NCBI GenBank assembly: GCA_052388455.1
Contig: JBQTIA010000050.1
Span: 1-64,000 of the forward strand
From: CAZSNH01 sp052388455
GTDB lineage: Bacteria > Pseudomonadota > Alphaproteobacteria > Rhizobiales > Hyphomicrobiaceae
DNA: 64,000 bases
Reading direction: 5' to 3'
The notes under the pieces are model-generated. The model made no database searches. It saw only the letters and a program-made list of their open reading frames with translations, and was not told the origin of the DNA. This document shows, piece by piece, positions 32,856 through 41,687 of the stretch (positions are counted from its first letter, which is position 1; every line of letters starts with the position of its first letter). The position numbers were made by a program, and so were the translations under genes.

Positions 32856-33721
32856 GCGACGACGGGCGGCATGGGCTGACCATCATCGCTTTCATCGGCA
32901 GCGTATTCTCGCCGTACTACGCTTTTGCGAGGCGTCGCGGCGGCGGCGATCCTGCGAACCACGTCGCGCTGAACGTCGCGCTCTATGGAGAGGGTGGCAA
33001 GCGGTGGGCGCTGACCGAGCGGGGCCGTGCGGCTCTCCGTGTTTCGCCGCACGAGCTGGCGATTGGACCGAGCGCGCTGACGTGGAATCACAACGGTCTT
33101 ACGATTACGATCGATGAGATCGCTGTGCCTATTCCACGCCGCATCCGCGGTACGGTGCGCGTCATCCCGGCCGCGCAGGTTCCCGAGCCCTTCGCGATCG
33201 ACCATGCCGGTGATCATTTCTGGCAGCCGATCGCCCCGCTGGCGCGGGTAGAAGTTGCGATGCAGCAGCCCAGCCTGACTTGGAGCGGGTCCGGCTACTT
33301 CGACCACAACCGGGGAGCCGCGCCTCTGGAAGGCGCCTTCCGCCGCTGGGACTGGTCGCGCACGGTGGGCGGGCCGGCGACCAGCGTCTACTACGACGTG
33401 ACGCCTCGCTCTGGCGCAGACCGGTCGCTAGCCGTTTCCATCGAGGGCTCGGGTCGCGTCAGCCGCCTGGAACCACCGCCCCGCACCACTCTTGCGAAAA
33501 CGCTCTGGCAGATCGCACGCGGCACGCGCTGTGATCTCGGCCGCATCGCGACGGTCGTCGAGACGCTGGAGGACACGCCGTTCTACGCCCGCTCGGTCGT
33601 CGATGCAGAGCACTTCGGACAGCCCACCCGCTCCATGCACGAAAGCCTCGATCTCGACCGCTTCGCCTCGCCGATCGTGCAGGCCATGCTTCCCTTCCGC
33701 ATGCCGCGCCGGGCGAGGTAG
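32765..33721 (+). CDS. crtC: Carotenoid 1,2-hydratase; start codon not found
   Basis: Adds water to the psi end of neurosporene/lycopene. The family N-terminus FARPVPPGGYAWWYVDALSD is encoded at 32801-32860 over the end of crtD, then GLTIIAFIGSVFSPYYAFAR, RRWDWSRTVGGPATSVYYDV and a conserved C-terminus to the TAG at 33721. In this frame there is no ATG, GTG or TTG near the expected start; the first one upstream is about 500 bases away. The left edge given here is a CTG (32765) and is a placeholder. A small indel near the 3' end of crtD, or an unusual start, would explain it. Confidence 0.85.
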   Translation: MAGGGEPRLGPHFARPVPPGGYAWWYVDALSDDGRHGLTIIAFIGSVFSPYYAFARRRGGGDPANHVALNVALYGEGGKRWALTERGRAALRVSPHELAIGPSALTWNHNGLTITIDEIAVPIPRRIRGTVRVIPAAQVPEPFAIDHAGDHFWQPIAPLARVEVAMQQPSLTWSGSGYFDHNRGAAPLEGAFRRWDWSRTVGGPATSVYYDVTPRSGADRSLAVSIEGSGRVSRLEPPPRTTLAKTLWQIARGTRCDLGRIATVVETLEDTPFYARSVVDAEHFGQPTRSMHESLDLDRFASPIVQAMLPFRMPRRAR

Positions 33722-33752
33722 GGACTTCCCGTCCCCATCCCCACTCGCGATC

Positions 33753-33905
33753 GTCATCCTCAACGCACGAGGGCACTTTGGCCCGAGCGCGTTGGGGGAC
33801 CAGCGTAAAACTCGTCCGAAGGACACAGTATTTTTGTCGGCTTCGCCGAGTCTCACGCTGGTTCCCCATCGCACTCGCGCTACGCGCTCGCACGATGAGG
33901 ATGAC
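33753..33905. repeat. Nested palindromic intergenic repeat, second location
   Basis: Ends are perfect inverted repeats GTCATCCTCA (33753-33762) and TGAGGATGAC (33896-33905). Inside lie CCAGCGTAAAACTCG and CGAGTCTCACGCTGG. The inner core is the reverse complement of that at 3356-3418 with a few changes. It sits between the convergent crtC and the small membrane protein gene, where a hairpin could end transcription from both sides. Confidence 0.65.
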
Positions 33906-33918
33906 GGGACTTCAGTAT

Positions 33919-34089
33919 TTATTCGCGCGGCGGCGGGGTCGGCTCCGTCGACTTTTCCTCGGTACTCTTCTTGTCGTAGGTGCGCGCGACGCGCTCGAGG
34001 ATGAGCCAGCCGATGCCGAACGCCAGCACGACGAAGAATTCGAAAAACACCAGTGGATTGATGTTCCAGTCGAGGGCGAGGGGAAGCAT
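33919..34089 (-). CDS. Small membrane protein of the photosynthesis cluster, unknown function
   Basis: 56 residues from the ATG at 34089 (MLPLALDWNINP). One hydrophobic helix, LVFFEFFVVLAFGIGWLILE, followed by a charged tail RVARTYDKKSTEEKSTEPTP. I recognise no named family; small one-helix proteins are common in these clusters. It is 165 bases downstream of dxs on the same strand and next to crtC. A role in pigment-protein assembly is only a guess from location. Confidence 0.65.
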   Translation of the reverse strand: MLPLALDWNINPLVFFEFFVVLAFGIGWLILERVARTYDKKSTEEKSTEPTPPPRE

Positions 34090-34254
34090 GGCGTCGTCTC
34101 GTCGTGCGGTGATAAACCAAATCACTGATCGTCTAGGATACGTGCGTGCGAACGGCCGGTTTCTTCAATCGAAGCTGCCTACGCTTCGACGAGCGGCACG
34201 AGCGGCGTGGCCGGCGGCGGCTCGCGCTCGATGCCTGCTCACACGAGCTTGCAC

Positions 34255-36197
34255 TCACGCGCTGATGGCGACCGCGGCTAGGCTGTTCTCACGTCCGAGG
34301 GCCGCGAAAGCCGTCGCCACGATGCCGGCAACATCGAGCCCGGCCTTTGCATACATGATCTCCGGCTTGTCGTGATCGATGAAAACGTCCGGCAGCACCA
34401 ACGGGCGCACCTTCAGTCCGCGATCCAGCAGCCCCTCTGAGGCCAGGAACTGCAGCACGTGACTGCCGAAGCCGCCAACCGCGCCTTCCTCGATGGTGAT
34501 CAGCACCTCATGCTCGCGGGCGAGGCGACGCACCAGATCGCCATCGAGCGGCTTCATGAAGCGCGCGTCGGCGACCGTGGTCGAGAGCCCGGACGCCTCG
34601 AGCTGCTGGGCCGCCTTCTCCGCCTCGGCGAGCCGTGTGCCGAGCGACAGCAGCGCGACCTTGCTTCCCTCGCGGATGATGCGGCCCTTGCCGATCTCGA
34701 GCGGAATACCGGCCGCCGGCATGACGACGCCGGTGCCCTCGCCGCGCGGATAGCGGAACGCCGAAGGGCGATCGTCGATCTGCGCGGCGGTCGCCACCAT
34801 ATGCTTCAATTCCGCCTCGTCGGCCGCCGCCATGATCACGAAATGCGGCAGGCAGCCGAGATAGGCGAGATCGAACGATCCTGCATGCGTCGGACCGTCT
34901 GCGCCGACGAGGCCGGCCCGGTCGATGGCGAAGCGGACGGGCAGCTTCTGGATGGCGACGTCGTGCACGACCTGATCGTAGCCGCGCTGCAGGAACGTCG
35001 AGTAGATGGCCACGAACGGCTTCATGCCTTCCGACGCGAGCCCCGCGGCGAACGTCACCGCGTGCTGCTCGGCGATACCGACATCGAATGTCCGGTCGGG
35101 AAACGCCTTTCCGAACACGTCGAGCCCGGTGCCATCCGGCATGGCGGCGGTGATCGCGACGATCTTTTCGTCCTTGCGCGCTTCCTCGACGAGGCTGTCG
35201 GCGAACACGCGGGTATAGCTCGGCGCCGCCGGCTTCGGCTTCACCTGGGCGCCGGTCACGATGTTGAACTTGGCGACGCCGTGATACGTGTCGTCGCTTT
35301 CCTCGGCAGGTCCGTAACCCTTGCCCTTCTTGGTGACGCAATGAACCAGGATCGGCGCCTGATCGGTATCGCGCACGTTCTTCAGAACCGGCAGGAGCTG
35401 GTTGAGATCGTGACCGTCGATCGGTCCGACATATAGAAGCCCAGCTCCTCGAACCACATACCGCCCGACCAGTAGGTGCGCGACATCTCCTCCACGCGCG
35501 CGGCACGCCGCTCCCACTTCTTCGGCAGGCGTTTGGCGAGCTGCTTGGCGATGTCTCTCAAATGGAGATAGGTGCCGCTGGACGTGGCGCGGGTCAGATA
35601 CTTGGAGAGCGCGCCGGTCGGCGGGGCGATCGACATGTCGTTGTCGTTGAGAATGACGATCAGCCGTTCGTCGCGCGCGCCCGCGTTGTTCATCGCCTCG
35701 TAAGCCATGCCGGCCGACATGGCGCCATCACCGATGACGCAGATGACGTTGTTCTTAGCGCCCTTGAGATTGCGCGCCACCGCCATGCCGAGCCCGGCCG
35801 AGATAGAGGTGGACGAATGGGCCGCTCCGAAGGGATCGTATTCGCTCTCGGCCCGCTTGGTGAAGCCTGAAAGCCCGCCGCCCATGCGCAGCGTACGGAT
35901 GCGGTCACGACGGCCGGTGAGGATTTTGTGCGGATAGCACTGATGGCCGACGTCCCAGATCAGCCGGTCAGTGGGTGTATTGAAGAGATAATGGATGGCG
36001 ACCGTCAGCTCGACGACACCGAGGCCGGCACCGAGATGACCACCGGTGACGGAGACCGCCTCGATGGTTTCCGCTCTGAGCTCGTCGGCGAACTGGCGCA
36101 GATCCCGCTCCGGCAGCCGCCGGAGGTCGGCTGGAACGCGGATGGTGTCGAGCAGAGGCTTTGGGGCCGCGTTGGGCCAGCTCGTATGGGCGTTCAT
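34255..36197 (-). pseudogene. dxs: 1-deoxy-D-xylulose-5-phosphate synthase, disrupted by a one-base frameshift
   Basis: Starts at the ATG at 36197 with GAGGAG upstream. The thiamine-dependent enzyme makes DXP from pyruvate and glyceraldehyde 3-phosphate for isoprenoids. The N-terminal part has VVELTVAIHYLFNTPTDRLI, WDVGHQCYPHKILTGR and the TPP motif VIGDGAMSAGMAYEAMNNAG. At about 35431-35437 the frame breaks: WFEELGFYM runs into a wrong frame, while YVGPIDGHDLNQLLPVL continues in the next one through to the C-terminus (ILQFLASEGLLDRGLKVRPL). One missing base in the codon before YVGP restores it. Another dxs copy may exist elsewhere. Confidence 0.88.
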
Positions 36198-36212
36198 GGC
36201 GGTTCTCCTCAA

Positions 36213-37337
36213 TTAATTCCCGCGACGGTTGACGACGGCAACACGCTCCGCCGTCAGCCGCCCGCCGGTCCGGTTCATGCGATCGTGGTTCTCGAGGCGG
36301 TGGAACAGGTCGATGACCCGCGCCCAGCGCGCCGGAAAATCCCACCAGACGGGTGTGTCGTCGGCGGGCGAGGGATCATGGCGCGGACGAGAGGCGGCAT
36401 TCGAGGCCGCCGCTTCGACCAGGAAGGCCGCCGCTGGAGCGATTTCAGAGTCGTCCGTGCGAGGCGCCCGCCATGCAGACCGCGACGAATAGGCGAGCAG
36501 TTGCAGCTTGCGAGCGGCCGGCACGATGGCGCGCCGGTCGACGGAGTTGAGCCCCTGACGCGCCAGCTCGTGGCCGATCTCGGCGTAAAGGAAGCGCGCC
36601 GCATAAATTCCGGGCCGGCAGTCGAGCGGCAGGCGCGCGATGCCGGTTTCCGCCCGTGCATAGTAACTTTCGGCCAGCAACAGCAGACGCCGCACCACGG
36701 CGGCGATCTCGGGCGAGAACCGCGGACGCGCCAGCCACTGTTCCGGATCGAGACCGACCTCGCGCAGCCATTGCATCGGCAGGTACAATCTCCCCGCGCG
36801 GGCATCCTCGCCGACATCACGCGCGATGTTGGTCAGCTGCATAGCCATGCCGAGGTCCGTGGCCCGCGCGATCTGATGATGGCCCGTCGCCCCCATCAGC
36901 AGCGCCATCATGGCTCCGACCGTTCCCGCGACGCGGGCCGCGTAGGCTTCGAGCGCGGTATCCGTCTCGTATCGCTTGCCAAGCGCATCCCACTCGAAAC
37001 CCTCGATCAGCGCCTCCGGCAGTGCGCGAGGCACGCCGAACTCGGCAACCGTCGCAGCGAAGGCACGATCGGCCGCACAATCGAGTGGACGGCCGGCATA
37101 GGCGCGGTCCAGGCGTTCCTTCAGGGCGTCCAGTGTTCCTGGCGACCCACCTCCGCTGTCGACCGCGTCGTCGGCGAGGCGGCAGAAGGCGTAGAGCGCG
37201 GTTGCAGGCGCGCGGATGCGGCGCGGCAGCAGGAAGGACGCCGCGAAGAATGTTCGCGAGCCGTTGGCCAGCAGCGCGCGGCAGGCCGCGAGGTCGGCGC
37301 TGTCGAGCTTCGGCTGTTCAGACTTTAATTCTCGCAT
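36213..37337 (-). CDS. crtB: Phytoene synthase
   Basis: 374 residues from the ATG at 37337, which lies inside the last codons of crtI (20-base overlap). Condenses two GGPP to phytoene. Typical blocks are SRTFFAASFLLPRRIRAPAT, YAFCRLADDAVDSG (first Asp motif) and MQLTNIARDVGEDARAGRLY (second). The C-terminal about 90 residues past PAARKLQL are variable and Ala-rich, longer than in many CrtB proteins. Follows crtI and precedes dxs by 15 bases, so carotenoid and precursor genes are cotranscribed. Confidence 0.93.
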   Translation of the reverse strand: MRELKSEQPKLDSADLAACRALLANGSRTFFAASFLLPRRIRAPATALYAFCRLADDAVDSGGGSPGTLDALKERLDRAYAGRPLDCAADRAFAATVAEFGVPRALPEALIEGFEWDALGKRYETDTALEAYAARVAGTVGAMMALLMGATGHHQIARATDLGMAMQLTNIARDVGEDARAGRLYLPMQWLREVGLDPEQWLARPRFSPEIAAVVRRLLLLAESYYARAETGIARLPLDCRPGIYAARFLYAEIGHELARQGLNSVDRRAIVPAARKLQLLAYSSRSAWRAPRTDDSEIAPAAAFLVEAAASNAASRPRHDPSPADDTPVWWDFPARWARVIDLFHRLENHDRMNRTGGRLTAERVAVVNRRGN

Positions 37338-38880
37338 CGGGCACCAATCGGTCGAGGACACGCGCGGACGACAGCACGCCAGGAACGCCGGCACCGGGAT
37401 GGGTTCCCGCGCCGACGAGATAGAGGCGATCGACATCCTCGCTTCGGTTGTGAGGACGGAACCAGGCGCTTTGAGTAAGCACCGGCTCCAGACTGAAGGC
37501 GGCCCCCTTGTCTGAGAGCAGCCGGTCGTGGAAATCCTGCGGGGTCATCACGCGTGAGGAAAGGAGGTGCGGCTCGAAGCCCGGCAGCACCGTTTCGGAA
37601 AGCTATGTGGCGATCTGCTGTCGGTAGCTTTCAGCCCGACCGCTCCAATCGACACCGCCGTCGAGGTGCGGCACGGGCGAGAGCACGTAGAAGGCGTCGC
37701 AGCCGGGTGGCGCGAGCGAAGGGTCGGTCGCCGTCGGACGGTGCAGATAGAGGCTGAAGTCCTCCGCCAAGACTTTGCGCTCGAAGATGTCGTGCAGAAG
37801 CTCGCGATAGCGCGGACCGAGCAGGATGGTGTGATGCGGAACCTCGGCGAACTGGCGGTTGGTGCCGAAGTACCAGACGAAGAGGCTCATCGAATAGCGC
37901 GCCTTGGCGAGCCGCCTGTTGGTCCACCGCTTGCGCGGAGTCTTGGCTAGCAGCTTGCGGTAGGTCCAGGCCACGTCGGCATTAGAAACCACCACGTCGG
38001 CGCCGATCATCTCGCCGCTCGCCAGCCTGACGCCTTCCGCCGTGCGTCCGCGGGTGACGATCTCGCTGACCTCCGTGTTGCAGCGCATTTCGCCCCCCTG
38101 GCCTTCGATGAGCTTGACCAGTCCCTCGACGATGCGCCCTGTGCCGCCCATGGCGAAGTGAACACCCCAGCGCCGTTCGAGAAAGGCGATCAGGCCGTAG
38201 ATCGAGGTGACGTTGAACGGATTGCCGCCGACGAACAGCGGGTGGAAGCTCAAGACGAACCTGAGCCGCGGATCGCACACGTAGCTCGACACGAGGCTAT
38301 GAATGCTGCGGTAGCTTTCCAGGCGGATCAGCTCCGGTACGACTCGGGCCATGTCGGTCCAGGAGCTGAAGGGTACGTCGCCGAGCCGCTCGAAGCCGAC
38401 CTTGTAGATGTCCTCGGCGAGGCGCATGAAGCGCTCGTAGCCCTCGACGTCGCCCGGCGAGACCCTGGCCACCTCGGCGCGCATCGCTTCCGGATCGCCA
38501 CTCGCCTCGAACATCTGGCCGTCGTTGAAGCGGATCGAATAAAACGGCGACAGCGCTCGCAGATCGACATCGTCGGACATTCGCCGACCGCAGAGCGCCC
38601 AAAGCTCTTCGAGCAGGAACGGCGCCGTGATGATGGTCGGCCCGGCGTCGAAGGTGAAGCCGTCCTGGCGGAAAACGTAGGCCCGGCCGCCCGGCGCATC
38701 GAGCTTCTCCAGCACTGTCACCTGGTAGCCGCGGGCACCCAGCCGGATGGCGGCGGCGAGCCCGCCGAATCCGCTGCCGATAATCACGGCATGGGGCTTA
38801 TCGGTTCTCGGACGACCCGCGAGCGGACGCGGCTCCTGCCGAGCGCGCGTCCCCGATCCTTGCACCGCTTGTGTCCACAT
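37318..38880 (-). pseudogene. crtI: Phytoene desaturase, interrupted by an in-frame TAG
   Basis: 520 codons from the ATG at 38880. FAD-dependent desaturase: AVIIGSGFGGLAAAIRLGAR, VTVLEKLDAPGGRAYVFRQD, FTFDAGPTIITAPFLLEELW and FHPLFVGGNPFNVTSIYGLI are plain CrtI marks. Codon 426 (37605-37603) is TAG, in RQQIAT-stop-LSETVLPGFEPHLL. The same frame then continues to the normal end with LYLVGAGTHPGAGVPGVLSS. As written the protein would lack the last 95 residues, including the C-terminal FAD motif. The ATG lies inside a PpsR-type operator, so the true start may be a little downstream. Confidence 0.9.
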
Positions 38881-38902
38881 AACTTGACATATGAACACGT
38901 CA
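38872..38902 (-). promoter_or_regulatory. PpsR-type triple operator at the crtI start
   Basis: TGTCC (38872-38876), TGACA (38885-38889) and CGTCA (38898-38902) are spaced 13 bases apart. TGT-N12-ACA at 38872-38889 is a perfect PpsR/CrtJ site. It overlaps the annotated crtI ATG (38880-38878), so either that start is too early or transcription is leaderless. TTGACG on the minus strand could be a -35 box. Confidence 0.75.
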
Positions 38903-38939
38903 ACTTGACGGAGGCAAGTGGCGAGCAGGCTTCGCCACC

Positions 38940-39851
38940 TCAATTCGCCCGGCGTGGTTCCGACCGCGCGTACGGCGACGACGGCGCACGGATGAATCGC
39001 TCGATCATTTCCGCGACGAGCGCCGGATTTTCCTCGTGCGCCAGATGCCCGAGTCCGCCGATGCGCTCGACACTCGCCGAGGAAACCAGCTTGGCCGTGC
39101 GCAGAGCCACGCCGGGCGGAATGGCCAGATCGCCATCGCAGGCGACGAGCAGCGTCCGCGTCGCCAGCCGCGTCATGTCCCGCTCCAGGCCGTGCAGATC
39201 CCAGCGCGCCATCATCTCGAGCGTCGCGGCGACGTGCTCGGCATTGCGGAACAGCCGCGCGTAGAGATCGAGCCCCACGCCGTCGATGCGCGAGCCGGTT
39301 CCCTTCAGCAGCCGCTCGACCGCTCGCCGGTCGCCCGCCCGCCAAGCAAAGAACGAGGCGGCGAAGGGATTGAGCACCAGCAGCTTGGCGAGCGGCGCGA
39401 AGATCTGGCCGGCCATGCCCTGAAATGGAAGCAGCGCGCCATTGAGGCTGATCAAGGCGGAAGGCGCGATGTGCCGGTCGAGGCACATGCGGAGGAGAAC
39501 GGCCGCTCCGGCGGAATGCCCGACGACCACCTCCGGGCGAACATCGAGCGACGACATGAGTTGTCCGATGGCCGCCGCCATCCCGGGCAGGCTCATCGCG
39601 TCGGCCGAGGGGCGGTTGGTAAACGCATGTCCCGGCAGATCGGGCGCGATGACGGTATGGCTGGCGGCCAGCAGGGGCATCAGTCCGCGCCAGGAATGCG
39701 TCGAGGCGCCGGTGCCGTGCAACAGCAACAGCGGCGGACCCTGCCCCATCTGTTGCACGTGCCACGTGAACGCGCCGACGGTGACGAAGCGGCTCGCGCT
39801 TCGGTTCGGCCAGTCGTCACCGTCACGATCCCAGCTCAGCCGATCCGCCAT
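38940..39851 (-). CDS. bchO: Alpha/beta hydrolase, putative magnesium chelatase accessory protein
   Basis: 303 residues. Alpha/beta-hydrolase fold with the nucleophile elbow VVVGHSAGAAVLLRMCLD (about Ser 113), oxyanion region LLLLHGTGASTHSWRGLMPL and the late His in GGLGHLAHEENPALVAEMIE. BchO always accompanies bchI and bchD; its exact job is unknown, though a helper role in Mg insertion is assumed. It follows bchD by 21 bases. The short gap to crtI holds that gene's operator. Confidence 0.9.
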   Translation of the reverse strand: MADRLSWDRDGDDWPNRSASRFVTVGAFTWHVQQMGQGPPLLLLHGTGASTHSWRGLMPLLAASHTVIAPDLPGHAFTNRPSADAMSLPGMAAAIGQLMSSLDVRPEVVVGHSAGAAVLLRMCLDRHIAPSALISLNGALLPFQGMAGQIFAPLAKLLVLNPFAASFFAWRAGDRRAVERLLKGTGSRIDGVGLDLYARLFRNAEHVAATLEMMARWDLHGLERDMTRLATRTLLVACDGDLAIPPGVALRTAKLVSSASVERIGGLGHLAHEENPALVAEMIERFIRAPSSPYARSEPRRAN

Positions 39852-39872
39852 GGCACCACTCCGCTCGTGCGA

Positions 39873-41687
39873 TCAGGATCGCCGGGCGTCGATCGACGAG
39901 CGAACGGTCCGGGAGAGGGTCGCGGCATCGGCATAGGGGAGAGGAACATAGGGACCGCCGAGCGCTTCTGCCAGCCGTTCGGCCTGCGCCTGGCGGTGCG
40001 GGGAAGTGTCGATCAGCACGGCGCTAAGCCCCGCAATTCGCAGCGCCTTGGCCGCCGCCAGCGCCTCGTTCTCGGCCGCGGCGCGGCCCGCTTTGCCATC
40101 GCGTGTGATGTTCGCCCGCCCGTCGGTCAGCAGAACGATATGCGGCGTCTGTCCCTTGCGGCGGATGGCGAGCGCCAGCTCGCGCGCTTCGTCGACGCCG
40201 GCCGCCAGTGGTGTCGCGCCACCGCCCGGCAGACCCGCGAGGCTGCGCTTGGCCCGCGCGAGCGAGCGCGTCGGCGGCAGAAGCAGCTCGGCCACCTTGC
40301 CGCGAAACGAAATGAGTGCGACCGAATCGCGGCGCACGTAGCAGTCGGCGAGCAGCAGCTCGATGGCGCCTTTGGCTTCGGCCAGCCGGTGCAGCGCCGA
40401 CGATCCCGACGCATCGACGACGAAGATGGTGGCGGTTTCCGTGCGCTGCACCGTGCGCTGGACGCGCAGGTCCGAGCCGCGGATTTCAAGGCGCTGCTCC
40501 ATAGCGGATGCATGGCCGTAACGCTGGCGCTCGCGTTTGCGTATCGTCTGCCAGGGGGCTGCGGTTCTGAGCGTCTCGACCAGCTCCAGACGCTTTCCCC
40601 CGCCCGGCTTTCCGGCGCGCGTTCCCTGCGGCCGGCCACGCCCGCGGCCCTTCAGGGCGGCACCCGATTTGCCGGCCGTGCGGCTGCGGGACACCACAGA
40701 GTCGGCGAGCCGCAGCGCCTTAAGCACGTCGGGTGGAATGGCGGCAGCGGCGGCCGCGATGATCATGTCCTGCAATTCCCGCTCGGACGGGGGCTCACGC
40801 TCCGGGTCGTCGGCCTCTGACTCCGGACCGGGATCGGGCGGCGGCGGATCATCGGGAGTTTGCTCGCTCGCGTCGTCCTCCGGAGCCGGTATCCGCGTGG
40901 CGCGGGGAGCCAGCACCAGCGCCGCCGCCATTTCCAGGTCCGAGGCGTCGACCTCGGACCGGCCATCGAGCGCCGCCGCCGCCCGCGCCGCGGAGAGCGC
41001 CAGCAGCGGCGCCCTGAGCGAGGCAATCCCGAGTTCGACCGCCGCCACGCACAGAGCCGTGATCGCATCATCCTCGATCGTCACACCGGAGAGACGTTCA
41101 CGGGCCGCCGCGACGTCGGTGCGCGTCACGGGTGAGGGAGCGGCGTCGCGCAGGCCGATGCCGGAACTATCGCAGCGGAACGCGAGGCGGTCGAGCAGTC
41201 CCGGCGCCGGACGCTGCTCGTCGTCCATGCCTTCATCGAGCGCGATGACGCCGAACGCAGCCGGCAGACGCGACGTGAGCCCGTCACGCTCGAAGGCCAC
41301 GGCCCGCTCGTCCATCGCCCGCGTGATCCTGACCACCGTGCCGAGATCGAGACGCTCGGCGCTGACCAGAACGACCGCGCCGCCATCGGCTTCCGCCAGC
41401 AGCCCACGCTCGGCCACCGGCCGGCCGGCGCTGAGAGTCGCCGCGAGATCGAGGCCGCCGAGCAGCCGATCGTCGCCGATGCCGAGCGGGACGCGGCGGA
41501 GGGGGGCACCTTCCGGCAAGAGGTCGCGCACGAGAGCAAGCCAGGCATCGCGCACCGGACCGGCGCGACCGCTGAGGGCAACGCCGCCGGTGCCGAGAGG
41601 ATCGACGGCGGCCAGCGCCGCGGCCTTGACCAGGCACTCCCAGGCGGCAGCGGCATCTCGTCGATCGCTCGGCATTTGGCCCGTCAT
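39873..41687 (-). CDS. bchD: Magnesium chelatase subunit D
   Basis: 604 residues from the ATG at 41687, which overlaps the bchI stop (ATGA). N-terminal degenerate AAA part, then an acidic proline-rich linker (DDPPPPDPGPESEADDPE), then a von Willebrand A domain with MIDAS residues in FVVDASGSSALHRLAEAKGA and LLTDGRANITRDG. Together with BchI it forms the ATP-driven double ring that lets BchH insert Mg into protoporphyrin IX. The frame upstream to 41924 lies in bchI and is not used. Confidence 0.93.
   Translation of the reverse strand: MTGQMPSDRRDAAAAWECLVKAAALAAVDPLGTGGVALSGRAGPVRDAWLALVRDLLPEGAPLRRVPLGIGDDRLLGGLDLAATLSAGRPVAERGLLAEADGGAVVLVSAERLDLGTVVRITRAMDERAVAFERDGLTSRLPAAFGVIALDEGMDDEQRPAPGLLDRLAFRCDSSGIGLRDAAPSPVTRTDVAAARERLSGVTIEDDAITALCVAAVELGIASLRAPLLALSAARAAAALDGRSEVDASDLEMAAALVLAPRATRIPAPEDDASEQTPDDPPPPDPGPESEADDPEREPPSERELQDMIIAAAAAAIPPDVLKALRLADSVVSRSRTAGKSGAALKGRGRGRPQGTRAGKPGGGKRLELVETLRTAAPWQTIRKRERQRYGHASAMEQRLEIRGSDLRVQRTVQRTETATIFVVDASGSSALHRLAEAKGAIELLLADCYVRRDSVALISFRGKVAELLLPPTRSLARAKRSLAGLPGGGATPLAAGVDEARELALAIRRKGQTPHIVLLTDGRANITRDGKAGRAAAENEALAAAKALRIAGLSAVLIDTSPHRQAQAERLAEALGGPYVPLPYADAATLSRTVRSSIDARRS

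Noticed and set aside
27517..37605. Recoding of TAG as a sense codon to explain bchX and crtI
   Set aside because: TAG is the normal stop of several genes here (bchN at 53438, lhaA at 61865, crtC at 33721, the FAH-family gene at 7382), so general amber reassignment is not supported.
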